NCBI RefSeq assembly: GCF_905220415.1
Contig: NC_059567.1
Span: forward strand, 186,001-250,000
DNA length: 64,000 nucleotides
Reading direction: 5' to 3'
DNA from: Colias croceus
Taxonomy: Eukaryota; Arthropoda; Insecta; Lepidoptera; Pieridae
Shown here: positions 9,942 through 21,000 of the stretch, one piece after another
How the letters are laid out: every line of letters begins with the position of its first letter
Numbering within the stretch: the first letter of the stretch is position 1
The notes under the pieces: generated by a model
Seen by the model: only the letters and a program-made list of their open reading frames with translations
What the model was told of the DNA's origin: nothing
Database searches by the model: none
Position numbers and translations under genes: made by a program

Positions 9942-10747
9942 ATGGAACCGGTTAAAGAAGAATTTGCAAGTTTATCGTCAATCTCCATTACGTCCCGCAT
10001 CCCAGATTTTTGGAAGAAATCGCCGAAAATATGGTTTATACAAACGGAAGCAGTTTTATCGCCACAGAAAATGTCAGATGAGGCGAAATATCAAATAGTA
10101 ATTTCTAAATTAACGCCAGAAGTCATCGAGCAAGTCACGGACATTTTAATTAGCCCGCCGGAGACAGGAAAATATGAAAAATTAAAAAGAAGATTATTAC
10201 AAATTTTTGAAGAATCGGAAGATCGACTAATAAAAAATTAATTGGCGAAATGGAATTGGGCGATCAAAAACCGTCACAATTAATGAGGAAAATGCAAGAT
10301 TTGGCGCGTGGACGAGTAACAACAGAAACACTTCTAGTTTTATGGCAAAATTTATTACCGCCGGCAATAAGAGCTGTGTTAGCCGTATCCGAGAGTAAAA
10401 GTGAAGATATTTTGGCATCAATAGCAGATAAAGTTATGGAGAGCATGACACCCTTAAACTCGGTATCAGCAGTTCAACAGTCCAGTTTAAGCAACAGTCC
10501 AGAAAATAATTTGATTGGTGAGATAGAAAAATTAAATAATCGACTGAGAAGATTGGAAACAAGAAATAATACATCAAATTTTAGAACGAGGTCACGATCC
10601 AGGTCAAGAGGTAGATTTCAACGTAATCAAAGGCATAATCCCAATTGGCTTTGTAAATACCATTACAAATATAAAAACAAAGCGACGAAATGTGTGAAAC
10701 CGTGCAACTGGAAACCTAGTCAGCGTGAGAAACCAGCGGAAAACTAG
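9942..10747 (+). pseudogene. gag: Gypsy-1 gag with a single-base frameshift
   Basis: Two frames are required: 9942-10241 (99 codons, ending TAA) and about 10220-10747. The break falls at an A6 run at 10222-10227; one more A would make the frame continuous into the MELGDQKPSQLMRKMQ segment, a usual gag phrase. The second part ends with an Arg/Ser-rich stretch and a zinc knuckle of form C-x2-H-x10-C-x3-C (CKYHYKYKNKATKCVKPC), typical of arthropod Gypsy gags. The LTRs look identical, so this is either a very recent loss or a homopolymer sequencing error. Gag would form the particle and bind element RNA. Confidence 0.85.
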
Positions 10748-13700
10748 CATCGGTGCAGCCAGCGACGGGTGCCTGCGACCGAGTCTACAGAAATAACCGT
10801 CTCAGTGTTTTGGACAGAAATTCAGGACTAAACTTTTTAGTTGATAGTGGTGCAAATGTGTCCGTCATCCCGCGTAGTGTGGTGTATGGTAAGGTTTATG
10901 CAGAAGGTAATAAATATAAATTATTTGCTGCTAATGGAACGGAAATTAAAACATATGGTATTCATTTTTTGTCTCTAGATTTGGGTCTGAGACGACCGTT
11001 CCGTTGGATTTTTATATTAGCGGATGTAAAGCAACCAATTATTGGTGCGGATTTCTTAGCTAATCATAAATTATTAATTGATTTAAACGGACGTAGATTG
11101 ATTGATCAAGTAACTAATTTGAGTACTAAGGGAAATATCTCAAATTCTACTGTGCCCACTTTAAAAACAATTATGGAATGTCCATATTCCGATTTATTGA
11201 ATAAATTCCCTGATTTAACTAAATCTATTTCTTACAAAGAGACGCCAAAACACGATGTTTGTCACTATATCGAGACGACAGGACCGCCGGTGCATGCGAG
11301 AGCGAGGCAGCTTCCTCCTGACAGGTACGTAAAGGCTAAAAATGAATTTATTGTTATGCAAGAGTTAGGGATTTGTAGACCGAGTAGTAGTCCTTGGGCA
11401 AGTCCACTACATATAGTTCCCAAAAAAGATGGTAATATTAGGCCTTGCGGTGATTATAGACGTTTAAATGCAATTACGAAACCAGATCGTTATCCAGTAC
11501 CACGTTTACATGATTTTACATATATTTTGGGTAATAAGAAAATTTTCTCTAAATTAGATATTAATAGAGCCTATAATTCTGTGCCTGTTGCAGAAAATGA
11601 CATAAAAAAGACAGCAGTGATTACACCTTTTGGTTTATTTGAATTTATGCGTATGCCATTTGGTTTGCGAAATGCTGCGCAAACTTTCCAACGTTTCATG
11701 CAAGAAACAGTTTTAAAAGGTTTAGATTTCTTATTTATTTATATCGATGACGTCATTATCAGTTCAGAATCAGAAAGTCAGCATAGAGAACATTTAGAGC
11801 AAGTTTTTGATCGTTTTAATCAATTCGGTATAACTATCAATTTTTCAAAATGTAGTTTTGGTCAGCAAAAATTAGAGTTTTTAGGTTATGAAGTTTCTAC
11901 CGAGGGCATTAAGCCGCTCGAAGACAAGGTTAAAGCAATTTTAGATTTTCCTAAGCCTAGTACTATAGAAGAACTTAGAAGATTTTTAGGCATGTTAAAT
12001 TTTTATAGATCTCATATTCCTCACTCGGCTGAACATCAGTCAGAGTTAAATAAATATCTTGGTAGTGCGAAACGGAAAGACAAAAGTAAAATTAATTGGA
12101 ATAAATTAGCAGAGCAAAATTTTGAACAATGTAAGATCGATTTGAAAAATGCAGTTTTGTTGACATATCCTTCCTTAGATTCTCCATTGTCTCTTATGAC
12201 TGACGCTTCAGATACGTGTATAGGTGCAGTTTTACAACAAAAAATTAACAATATTTGGCAACCTTTAGGATATTTTTCACGTAAACTTACGGAAGCTCAG
12301 CGTAAATATAGTACCTATGATAGAGAATTGTTAGCGATATATTTATCAATTATTCATTTTCGCAATATGGTTGAAGGGCGCGAATTAATAGTTTATACAG
12401 ATCATAAACCACTTTGTTTTGCATTTAGTAAAATAGGTACAAATAGGGAAACTGCTCGAAGAACTAGGCAAATTATGTTTATCAGTGAGTTTTGTACAGA
12501 TATTCGTCATGTAACAGGTAGGGAAAATATAGTCGCTGACACGTTATCGAGAATTGAAACAATAACATGTCCCACCGTGTTAGATTTCGCAGAACTCGCC
12601 CGAGCGCAGGAAACGGATGAACAACTTGCAGAAATGCGACACCGGTCAAACGTTAACAGTCAATTTACACTTAAGCGTGTTGCAATGTTCGATTGTAATA
12701 AACAAATTTATTGTGAAACATCCACAGATAGAATTCGACCATATTTACCTAAACAATTTCGACGTTTAGCTTTTGATGCTGTGCATAATTTAAGTCACCC
12801 GGGTATTAGAGCCACAAAAAAATTAGTAACAGATAGATATTTTTGGCCAGAAATGAATAAGGATATAGGAATTTGGTCTAAAACATGTATTAAGTGCCAA
12901 AGAGCTAAAGTCTCAAAACATACTGTATCCGATTTAGGAAGTTTTCAAGGCTCGAGCCGTTTTGAGCATATACATATTGATCTTGTAGGGCCATTGCCAA
13001 TTTCATCAGAAGGGTTTAGATATTGTCTAACAATCATAGATAGGTACACCAAGTGGCCCGAGGCTTTTCCTTTAAAAGAAATTACTGCGGAGACTGTGGC
13101 AAAGGTGTTGTATGAGGGTTGGATTTGTAGGTTCGGTTGTCCCCTTAGGCTTACAAGTGACCAAGGTCGACAATTCGAAAGTAATTTATTTAAGCAGCTT
13201 ATGTTATTAATGGGAATACAAAAGTTGCGGACCACCCCATATCATCCACAGAGCAACGGTGCAGTAGAGCGTTGGCATAGATCTTTAAAAGCAGCGCTTA
13301 TGGCTCGTTTAAATTGTAATTCATGGGTTGATGAACTAGCAACAGTATTGTTAGGGTTACGCACAACTGTTAAATTAGACACAGGCGTAACTGCAGCTCA
13401 AATGATTTATGGCAGTAATATAAGGCTGCCTGGTGATTTTTATGACACAAGTAATATAAAACCGTGTGACGAACATAGTTATGTTGATAAATTAAGGTCG
13501 ATTATACACAGTATGAAACCGGTACCTAGAATTAATAAATTACCGTGTAAAATGTTCATTCATAAAGATTTAATTGATTGCGAATATGTATTTTTAAGAA
13601 ATGACACCGTACGGAAACCATTACAACCGCCGTATGATGGGCCATATCGTGTCATTAGTAGAAAGGATAAAACTTTTAAAATTCAATTAATGGACAGACA

Positions 13701-13935
13701 ACTTAACGTTTCAGTAGATAGATTAAAACCTGCATACGTTTTACCTGATGATAATAATATTGTGACTAAGTTCACAGGTAAATCTGTTAATATGAGTGAT
13801 AGTAAAATTAATGATTCGCTACATACAAAAAAGGTAATTAAAAAGGTAACGTTTGAGACAGACAAATCCAGCTGTAAAAATTATGTTACACGATCAGGGC
13901 GAATACGAAAAACGCCAAGTAAATTTATGTTTTAA
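10729..13935 (+). CDS. pol: Gypsy-1 pol: protease, reverse transcriptase, RNase H, integrase
   Basis: The frame is -1 to gag and is open from 10729; numbering here counts codon 10753 as residue 1. Aspartic protease: FLVDSGANVSVIP (DSG 31-33). Reverse transcriptase: FSKLDINRAY (Asp 269), RMPFGLRNAAQTFQRFM, FIYIDDVII (YIDD 330-333). RNase H: LMTDASD (Asp 484), YTDHKPL (Asp 550). Integrase: zinc site H678/H682/C712/C715, then D743 (HIDLVGP), D803 (TSDQGRQF) and E839 (NGAVERW), a D,D-35-E triad, followed by a C-terminal GPY/F motif (PPYDGPYRV). All catalytic residues are present and the frame is unbroken to the TAA at 13935. No chromodomain is visible. Confidence 0.95.
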   Translation, partial: ETSGKLASVQPATGACDRVYRNNRLSVLDRNSGLNFLVDSGANVSVIPRSVVYGKVYAEGNKYKLFAANGTEIKTYGIHFLSLDLGLRRPFRWIFILADVKQPIIGADFLANHKLLIDLNGRRLIDQVTNLSTKGNISNSTVPTLKTIMECPYSDLLNKFPDLTKSISYKETPKHDVCHYIETTGPPVHARARQLPPDRYVKAKNEFIVMQELGICRPSSSPWASPLHIVPKKDGNIRPCGDYRRLNAITKPDRYPVPRLHDFTYILGNKKIFSKLDINRAYNSVPVAENDIKKTAVITPFGLFEFMRMPFGLRNAAQTFQRFMQETVLKGLDFLFIYIDDVIISSESESQHREHLEQVFDRFNQFGITINFSKCSFGQQKLEFLGYEVSTEGIKPLEDKVKAILDFPKPSTIEELRRFLGMLNFYRSHIPHSAEHQSELNKYLGSAKRKDKSKINWNKLAEQNFEQCKIDLKNAVLLTYPSLDSPLSLMTDASDTCIGAVLQQKINNIWQPLGYFSRKLTEAQRKYSTYDRELLAIYLSIIHFRNMVEGRELIVYTDHKPLCFAFSKIGTNRETARRTRQIMFISEFCTDIRHVTGRENIVADTLSRIETITCPTVLDFAELARAQETDEQLAEMRHRSNVNSQFTLKRVAMFDCNKQIYCETSTDRIRPYLPKQFRRLAFDAVHNLSHPGIRATKKLVTDRYFWPEMNKDIGIWSKTCIKCQRAKVSKHTVSDLGSFQGSSRFEHIHIDLVGPLPISSEGFRYCLTIIDRYTKWPEAFPLKEITAETVAKVLYEGWICRFGCPLRLTSDQGRQFESNLFKQLMLLMGIQKLRTTPYHPQSNGAVERWHRSLKAALMARLNCNSWVDELATVLLGLRTTVKLDTGVTAAQMIYGSNIRLPGDFYDTSNIKPCDEHSYVDKLRSIIHSMKPVPRINKLPCKMFIHKDLIDCEYVFLRNDTVRKPLQPPYDGPYRVISRKDKTFKIQLMDRQLNVSVDRLKPAYVLPDDNNIVTKFTGKSVNMSDSKINDSLHTKKVIKKVTFETDKSSCKNYVTRSGRIRKTPSKFMF
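10738..10744 (+). promoter_or_regulatory. Candidate -1 ribosomal frameshift site, Gypsy-1 gag to pol
   Basis: The gag frame reads G GAA AAC and then stops with TAG at 10745. The pol frame is the -1 frame and is open from 10729, so shifting must occur in about 10729-10747. GGAAAAC allows AAC to AAA re-pairing in the A site, but its P-site pairing is imperfect. A similar arrangement with a canonical heptamer occurs in Gypsy-2. Confidence 0.5.
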
Positions 13936-14323
13936 TCATGTACATAGCCATTGTTATTGCAACCATGCAAAGTTGCAAATTGTATGTTGTTGTTTTAGGT
14001 CACGTAATTTTTTGAATTTAAAGAATGGTTATATTTAAATATTTTATTCAACATTTTTATTTTCAAACTATATACAACTAAATATATACATTTTATACAA
14101 TTATTTTTCTATATACAATATTTTACAATTTTACTATGGGATTAAATCAAACCAAGGAAAGAGTTGTCATTAACGAAAGTATTTCCAATGTTTCAAAGCT
14201 GGAAAATAAAATTAATATATTTGGAATCATAATAATTTTCATCGCAGTTATATTAACTATTTTTGTTTGTTCTGTTTTGAAACAACAGTGTATTAAAGTT
14301 GCTAGTAATTGGTTTAAAAAAGA

Positions 14324-15156
14324 GTGTGCGTTACCCAGGCAAAATGTTTTGCTTTAGAGAGATGAGACTTAAACAAATAATTAGTGTATCATGAGGAGCA
14401 ATTTGTTTACTAATAGCAAAATTTGTTTGAATTGTAGTTTTTAAGTTATTTAAGAAAAACAAATTTTGCTGGAGTAACGTTTGAAACGTTACCCAGGCAA
14501 AATCGTCTTTCAAAAATTAGTTTCAGCACGGAACCAAATACATGAATAGATAGCTTTTGTTGCGTAGTAAATGTTTATAAATAGCAAAATTTGTGTGTGG
14601 TATAGTTCTTTAGTTATTTAAGATTTTGCTGCGGTAACGTTTTGGGATTTCCCAGATCTCGAAAACGGCTCAACGCAGAAGTTTGAAAAAAATACCAATA
14701 AAAGACCTCAATTTGTTTAAATTTGTTTAATCATTAGTTTTTGATTTGGTTGACGTAAACCAATGTAATTAAATGGTTTCAAAAATCAGAAGAAGCGGGT
14801 TTACATGTAAACCAATACACTTATAACCAAATAAACAGCTGTAAAAAATACCCGTGGCTCGACGCTTGTTTACATCAGAAATATTAGATTTCATACTTTA
14901 CACATTAAGAAGATAAAAACAAATTTGATTTATTTTAGACTGGTCGTACTTTAGCGATCAAATACGCAGTTCCCATAACATTAAGAAACATGGCATACTT
15001 TAAACAAATTAAAATGATTCCTGAAAATTCCTTCCTGTTAATTGCAGCTTTGAATTACGGCTCTAATGAAAGTTATCTCAAAAACAAGATTATGTCAGCA
15101 ATTCTCTAATGAGCCGACCAAATTGAAAAGGTCACATAAAAGCGACCGCACCATAC
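14324..15156 (+). repeat. Foldback left arm
   Basis: Inverted copy of 16038-16872. Within the arm, ACGTTACCCAGGCAAAAT-like motifs recur at about 14329 and 14484, with a weaker form at about 14636. The spacing of about 150 bp means the arm itself contains subrepeats, as in Drosophila FB elements. Confidence 0.85.
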
Positions 15157-15348
15157 ATAAGCGCAACCATCTGAAATGAACAGGATAATATAGATGTTTT
15201 GTTAGTACAGTTGAATACAAAAGTTTTCTGGTCAGGTTAGTTAAAATAATAAAATGGTTAAGATTCATTATTTTTATTTAAAAAATCAGTCTCATACAAA
15301 TTATATGTATTGCTTTGCCTTAGCATCAACATTTTTGAGTTTTGTTAC

Positions 15349-15479
15349 GTGTTACTTAGAGTGAATATTTTAACATTACATGTGACTGCCACAGGTGGAT
15401 AACCCGTGAACCAATCATTGTCAAAGCGTCGTAACCTTCTTTTAACTTAATGTTGAAATATCCACTCTAAGTAACACGA
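15349..15479. repeat. 131-bp MITE-like inverted repeat in foldback core
   Basis: CGTGTTACTTAGAGTGAAT at the left is answered by ATCCACTCTAAGTAACACG at the right, giving arms of about 31 bp with few mismatches. No clear target duplication was seen. Confidence 0.55.
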
Positions 15480-15900
15480 CATAAAGCTCATATTTCAATA
15501 CCACAGTGTGACTTGAGTTGGAATTGAGTCGGCGTTGTGTGTGTAATGTGCAAAGCACATTTAATGTTTTTTTTTACAAAATATGTATTATCGGCTTGCC
15601 TATATTTCTTGCCCTTATGAGGGACGGTTTCGAGCATATTCTATAAAAAATGTATATAATCACAAAACTTTTAATCACATCACATCACATCACATCAAAT
15701 CACAAAACATTTGGTTTAACAGAAACAACAAATTAAGTACTAAAAATATAGCTACATGTATATATGTTTGTATTGTTTTAAATCACACTCTAAATTATAC
15801 ACTATGATATTACACTTTTATTAACTAGTAAAAATTGTGTAATATGGTACTGCACTTAAAAAATATTAAAAAATCGGCTTCACGAATAACGTTTTTCTGC

Positions 15901-15985
15901 TTAACCCATTGAGCCCCGAGCGGCCCGATCGGGCCACGACACAATAGATTTTCTATTGTGTCTGTGGTTCCGGGGCCTGAGTTAC
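15901..15985. repeat. TTAA-flanked GC-rich palindrome, piggyBac-MITE-like end
   Basis: It starts TTAACCCATTGAGCCCCGAG, contains CGGCCCGATCGGGCC and the hairpin ACAATAGATTTTCTATTGT, and ends CCGGGGCCTGAG. A TTAA start with CCC...GAG repeats is usual for piggyBac-type short elements. The right TTAA is missing, so the copy is truncated. The right-end phrase CTGTGGTTCCGGGGCCTGA recurs at about 18941 in an ANKZF1 intron. Confidence 0.45.
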
Positions 15986-16037
15986 TAACTGTACAAAACA
16001 TCGGTTAACATGCTGCTAATTTGCGAAGATTACCCGT

Positions 16038-16872
16038 ACGTACGGTGCAGTCGCTTTTACGTGACCTTTTCAATTTGGTCGGCTTATTAGAGAATTGCTG
16101 ACATATTCTTGTTTTTGAGATAACTTTCATTAGAGCCGTAATTCAAGGCTGAAATTAACAGGAAAGAATTTTCATGAATCATTTTAATTTGTTTAAAGTA
16201 TGCCATGTTTCTTAATGTTATGGGAACTGCGTATTCGATCGCTAAAGTACGACCAGTCTAAAATAAATCAAATTTGTTTTTATCTTCTTAACGTGTAAAG
16301 TATGAAATCTAAAATGTCTGCTGTAAACAAGCGTCGAACCACGGGTATTTTTTACAGCTGTTTATTTGGTTATAAGTGTATTGGTTTACATGTAAACCCG
16401 CTTCTTCTGATTTTTGAAACCATTTAATTACATTGGTTTACGTCAACCAAATCAAAAACTAATGATTAAACAAATTTAAACAAATTAAGGTCTTTTATTG
16501 GTATTTTTTTCAAACTTCTGCGTTGAGCCGTTTTCGAGATCTGGGAAATCCCAAAACGTTACCGCAGCAAAATCTTAAATAACTAAAGAACTATACCACA
16601 CACAAATTTTGCTATTTATAAACATTTACTACTCAACAAAAGCTATCTATTCATGTATTTGGTTCCGTGCTGAAACTAATTTTTGAAAGACGATTTTGCC
16701 TGGGTAACGTTTCAAACGTTACTCCAGCAAAATTTGTTTTTCTTAAATAACTTAAAAACTACAATTCAAACAAATTTTGCTATTAGTAAACAAATTGCTC
16801 CTCATGATACACTAATTATTTGTTTAAGTCTCATCTCTCTAAAGCAAAACATTTTGCCTGGGTAACGCACAC
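16038..16872 (-). repeat. Foldback right arm
   Basis: Reverse complement of the left arm. A 60-codon reading frame is identical at protein level in both arms (14331-14513 and 16683-16865), which shows how similar the arms are. That frame is not a real gene. Confidence 0.85.
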
Positions 16873-16960
16873 TAAAAAAGAAGTTATGAGTACTACTAGC
16901 TTATCTGTTCCTGAAATCAAGGTGGAAAGAACACGAGAAGTAAATAAAGTTGTGTATTAA

Positions 16961-17549
16961 CAAACGTGTAAGTTATTAAAATTTCTTTGTGTGTTATTAA
17001 AATTTTAATGTCATGACGTTTCATAATTATATTGCATTGTTATTGTATCTATCGTCATAGTGTAAGAGACGGGAACAATTTTAATTATATTTTCGTATTA
17101 ATTGTGAATGATTTTATTTGCATGTTAATGTACTAGGTACATGATACCTTAATATTATACATTGCGTATTTTTTTTATTATTAATAATGTTACTTTACAT
17201 TATAATGTTTGTGTGTAATATGTAATGTTATGTTGTTCGATCGTAGGACTTTATTGGATTGTATTGTTGGCAAATGGCCGCAATGATGCCAAGAGAGGAC
17301 ATCATAACGTTATATCAAACACCATGGCTGCAGACTAGTAATTTTTATATGTTAAGTATCTTTTTTAAAATAAATGTTCGTGTGTTTATAAAAATGTTTC
17401 ACCGACTCCTGAACTAATCTTGTATTATGTTTCACATTGTTATTTTTTTGTCTGTCAGCAGAATTGTTAGGGTTCGTTGTGCGAGTTAGTAATCTAAATA
17501 AAGATAATTTAATTTGATTTTGTTTAAAAATGTTCCACATTTTTTTTTT
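16961..17549 (+). other. Gypsy-1 3' untranslated region
   Basis: AT-rich DNA between the end of the third ORF and the polypurine tract. I see no further gene in it. Confidence 0.6.
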
Positions 17550-17562
17550 GAAAAGGGGGGAA
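17550..17562 (+). promoter_or_regulatory. Gypsy-1 polypurine tract
   Basis: GAAAAGGGGGGAA, preceded by a T run, ends 3 bases before the 3' LTR. This is the expected primer for plus-strand synthesis. Confidence 0.85.
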
Positions 17563-17565
17563 CAT

Positions 17566-17770
17566 TGTAGGTGCTGTGCTGACGCAGGATTTTCGGCCGC
17601 GTCGCACAGTCACATAGCGTCGCCCCTCAGTTGTCCCATAGCTCGCGCCACCGACCCACGTTTTGTAGTTAGTGAATATAAATAATATACTTTTGTGTAA
17701 TTTAGAAGAAATATAAAATTTAATTGGCCGCTATCTTTAATTTCATCTCCCTACACACAGCTACACTAAA
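17566..17770 (+). repeat. Gypsy-1 3' LTR
   Basis: Copy of 4550-4754. It is followed by AATT, the right target copy. Confidence 0.93.
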
Positions 17771-17910
17771 AATTAATTATTATTAATTTATTTTTCTTAT
17801 TACTAAAATTCAATACGAACAAGAAAACCACAATAATTATAACATACTCAAAAATACAATTTTGAACAATATTGGACTTAAGTAATAGTAATTAAATATA
17901 ATGATTTCAG

Positions 17911-18003
17911 GAAGAATTATCTTCCGATGGCGAAGGTTACGCATGGGTGGAGCGCTGTCAACGTCTAACTATACCAGGCTATCAACGGTGGGCAGTATTG
18001 ATG
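17911..18003 (+). CDS. ANKZF1: ANKZF1 exon (VLRF1 start)
   Basis: Preceded by TGATTTCAG and followed by GTAAGA, 31 codons, phase 0. It begins EELSSDGEGYAW and ends YQRWAVLM, matching the strand that opens the VLRF1 fold. It lies 140 bp after the Gypsy-1 LTR, so its upstream intron carries Gypsy-1 and probably the Dong-like element. Confidence 0.82.
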
Positions 18004-21000
18004 GTAAGAAATAAAATATAACCAGTAGTTTTAAAAATACCTCGATACTTTGTTTAACTTGTAAAACAGTTGAAATTAGCACCTTATTTCGTTGCAGTAG
18101 TGTTCAAAGTCTATTGAACCGGTAATTAGAAAACTCTGCCTCATACACAGTATACAGGCAGAGTTTTGCTTCGGATAAATGTTGTGTGTGAGTTGTTTAT
18201 TGAGTGTTAATAATTATTGAAGTGAAACTTCTTTATCGGGGTTGGAAAAAAATTTAGTGTAACATTTTTTCGTTACGCGTGACATTTTTCCGTTACGCGC
18301 CATGTTTTTCTTATCCCTACCACGCGTGATTCGACGTATTTCCGTAAAGTTGCATATAGTAAGTTATTTTTTGAAAAATAGAGGCATAAAGAAGTTTCAC
18401 TTCTACGTGTGTACACTAGTACACGCACACATTTTTTTTACACTTATCACTATGTTTGTGCAAATAATGAATGATGAAAAATTTCACCAAACACATAGGT
18501 ATCTGGCGGCCATTTCGCTGGTGCCATATTCTCGGGTGCAGTACCGGTAGTGCACAAAACGCACCACTCGTACGTGACGCGGCGCGGGCAGGGCCAGGCG
18601 CAGAGCGCGCGGGACCAGCACGGCAACATGCCGCGATCTGCTGGCGCTAGCTTGAGAAGATACAATCAAGCGGCTTTCTTGGAGGTAAGGGGGGGGGGTG
18701 GTAAGAAGGGGCAGGGGGGGGGGGGGAAAAGAGGCTTCTAAAAGTTGGTGGTTGGTGGTAAGATAGTGGACAAGCCGCACCACACATACATGACCCGGGT
18801 TGTTGTTTTGTATGTTTACTTTGTTATTATAATTGAACACAAAATAATAAAGTTTTTAATAATATGATGATACGGGAGCTAATGCTTGAATAAATTTTGA
18901 TAGATGACTATGACCAAAAATTATTCTATATATATATATCTGTGGTTCCGGGGCCTGAATTATTAATAAATTAATACAGATACGTAAACTTTTTTTCCGA
19001 TATGGCAATAGCTATTATGATTACGTTATGTATTAATACATATGATCACTGTGCAGTAGTTAACAAACTTTATACAAATACACATTTATTTTAGCATGTG
19101 CAAGAAATAATATCCGCTTGGTCGGAAGACCTGATTGGCTGTTCACTAGTGCTATACCGCGCGGTCGGCTCGACCAATCAGGCGGCGTTATTTGGCAAGA
19201 ACTCTCCGCTCAATAGAGATGACTTTAGAGTTAGAGCTTTACCATTCCCTACGAGAAAACCTACGTATAAGGAAGTGAAACGGGTGCATGATACATTGGC
19301 TAGCATAGAGGTTTATGGTAAGTCTAAATTATAACTAGTCAAATCAAAATCAAATCAAAATAGCCTTTATTACTGATAACATCATTACATTACAATACAT
19401 TATTCTATCTCTCTTGTAATAAATAATTTTCAATATATTACAATGCCTTTCATATTTATTTTAATACAATCAGTTTCATGCACATTTAGCAATTTCATTT
19501 TTAATTTCAATTATGATAAGATTACATGCACTTTTAATCATTAATAACAATATTTAATTGAATTATATAAATATAAATTAGATTCATTTTACATCGGTCA
19601 TACATCGGTAACTTAATTATCAGTTTGCCTTTTGGCATAGGCCTCCCCTAGGCTTTTCCATCTATCTCTATTTGTGGCTGTGTGTATAAATTATAACTAG
19701 TACTATTTCTTTAATTTACTAATTATTGTGTCATGCAACGATAAGCTTATACGGGAAATAAATGGTTTTTTTAATTGATGATTTCTGAATTTTTGTTTTT
19801 TGTAGTCTCATGCTTAATCATAACTGGATTGGCTAGCAATTGAAATTTTGAAGTTTATTGTTTATTTTAGTAGTGAACGAAGTCGGTTAAAAAAGTAGTA
19901 GTATATAACATACTGTATATTAATTTTAGTACTAAATAAATTGTATGAAAAATTGTATATTAAATTTTGTATCCCGATCCCATTAGACGTTTGTATGTGC
20001 TTGAGTATAAATACAATCGAAAAAGTAGTGTAGTAAAATTATTCGAGAGTCAGTCAATATATCGAATAAAAATCCAATATTGGGTACATTTTATGTCATA
20101 AATAAATATATTTGCAGAAACAATGGAATTATTCCAAAAAGCTCTTATCGCATCGACTGTGAAAGACGGCAAAGCGGCGGACCCTAATGCTGAAAAAAAG
20201 AAAACACAGAAGAGCCCTGGAAAACCTATCGATAGAGCAAAGTCAAGGTAATATTTTATTCATCAGTATTAAGTTCATTGCATATTTAGTATTGTCTTAT
20301 ATTGTAAAATAGTAACTACGACTAGTAATCAATAATGGTTGATATTTTATTTTAATTCTATATTAAATGTACTTGTTACTCGTATACATTACTCGTAGTT
20401 AATAATACAGTTAACAAACATTAATCTAACTTCTTATATAAATATTGTGATGAGAAATTTATTTATAGTTTGTCAATAAATAATGCTTCAGTTTTTAATA
20501 AGACAATTTTAGGTCACAAAATTATTTTTTAAAGGGAACGTACTCCACGCGAGTTGCCAACTCAAATGCTGTCGAGTGAAGATGAGGGTCCATGCTTTAT
20601 AGACTCTGAAACTCCTGTAGGTATGTAAATTGTTTTGAAAAAAATCGTGATCATTTTTGCTTAATTGAATATTTGGCACTGCTAAACTTTACTGTTCCAT
20701 AATAATGTAGTAATGAGTTATGTCATCATATCTGAGAAGTATAATCAGGGCAGCCATAGAGAGCAATATGTCGCTGATTTTCCGTAGTAACTTTCACTTA
20801 TTCACAGATATTTGAGCAAGCTGAAACAAATGTTTAACATCATAATATACAGTATACATACAAATCTAAAAAAAAGACGTGTGGCATTCAGGGACTGCCG
20901 CGGTAAAGCTATTGCATGCTATGCCTTCAAGCCACACCTCCGCCCCAAGGAGTGGGTAGCGTGAGGTTTTTTCGTTACGGAATTTCTCGATTCGGTCCCC

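Larger units (their letters stand above)
14324..16872. mobile_element. Mutator-like foldback element with ~830-bp inverted repeats
   Basis: The ends are GTGTGCGTTACCC and GGGTAACGCACAC. The arms, 14324-about 15156 and about 16038-16872, are near-identical inverted copies. The flanks carry a perfect 9-bp duplication TAAAAAAGA. Very long inverted repeats plus a 9-bp duplication fit MULE/foldback transposons. The unique core (about 15157-16037) holds two smaller elements and no transposase, so the copy is non-autonomous. It splits the third ORF of Gypsy-1. Confidence 0.82.
14136..16960 (+). pseudogene. Gypsy-1 third ORF: small membrane protein, split by foldback insertion
   Basis: The 5' part, 14136-14322, starts MGLNQT: Gly2 with Thr6 fits an N-myristoylation signal. 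A single hydrophobic segment lies at residues about 28-48, and a basic, Cys-containing tail follows. The frame is then interrupted by the foldback element at 14324. Because the 9-bp target copies TAAAAAAGA (14315-14323 and 16873-16881) are intact, the pre-insertion frame can be followed past 16881 to a TAA at 16958-16960, adding about 26 codons. The uninterrupted protein would be about 88 residues. It lies where an envelope gene would be but is far too small and has no signal peptide. Its function is unknown to me. Confidence 0.7.
4550..17770 (+). mobile_element. Gypsy-1: full-length Ty3/Gypsy LTR retrotransposon with nested insertions
   Basis: Two 205-bp LTRs (4550-4754 and 17566-17770) that look identical by eye flank gag, pol and a small third ORF. 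AATT lies on both sides (4546-4549 and 17771-17774), as expected for a 4-bp target duplication. Identical LTRs mean a recent insertion, and both nested elements must be younger still. These are a CR1-group LINE in the leader (about 4940-9770) and a Mutator-like foldback at 14324-16872. Without them the element is about 5.8 kb, normal for Gypsy. It sits 140 bp upstream of an ANKZF1 exon, so probably in an intron. Confidence 0.92.

Noticed and set aside
14331..16865. Identical 60-codon frames on opposite strands (14331-14513 and 16683-16865).
   Set aside because: They are the same place in the two arms of the foldback inverted repeat, not a gene pair.
13936..17549. Envelope gene for Gypsy-1.
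   Set aside because: No long frame, signal peptide or glycoprotein features; only the small membrane ORF is present.
18450..18840. Minus-strand frames across ANKZF1 exon 2.
   Set aside because: They are shadows of a well-supported + strand exon with splice sites and family motifs.
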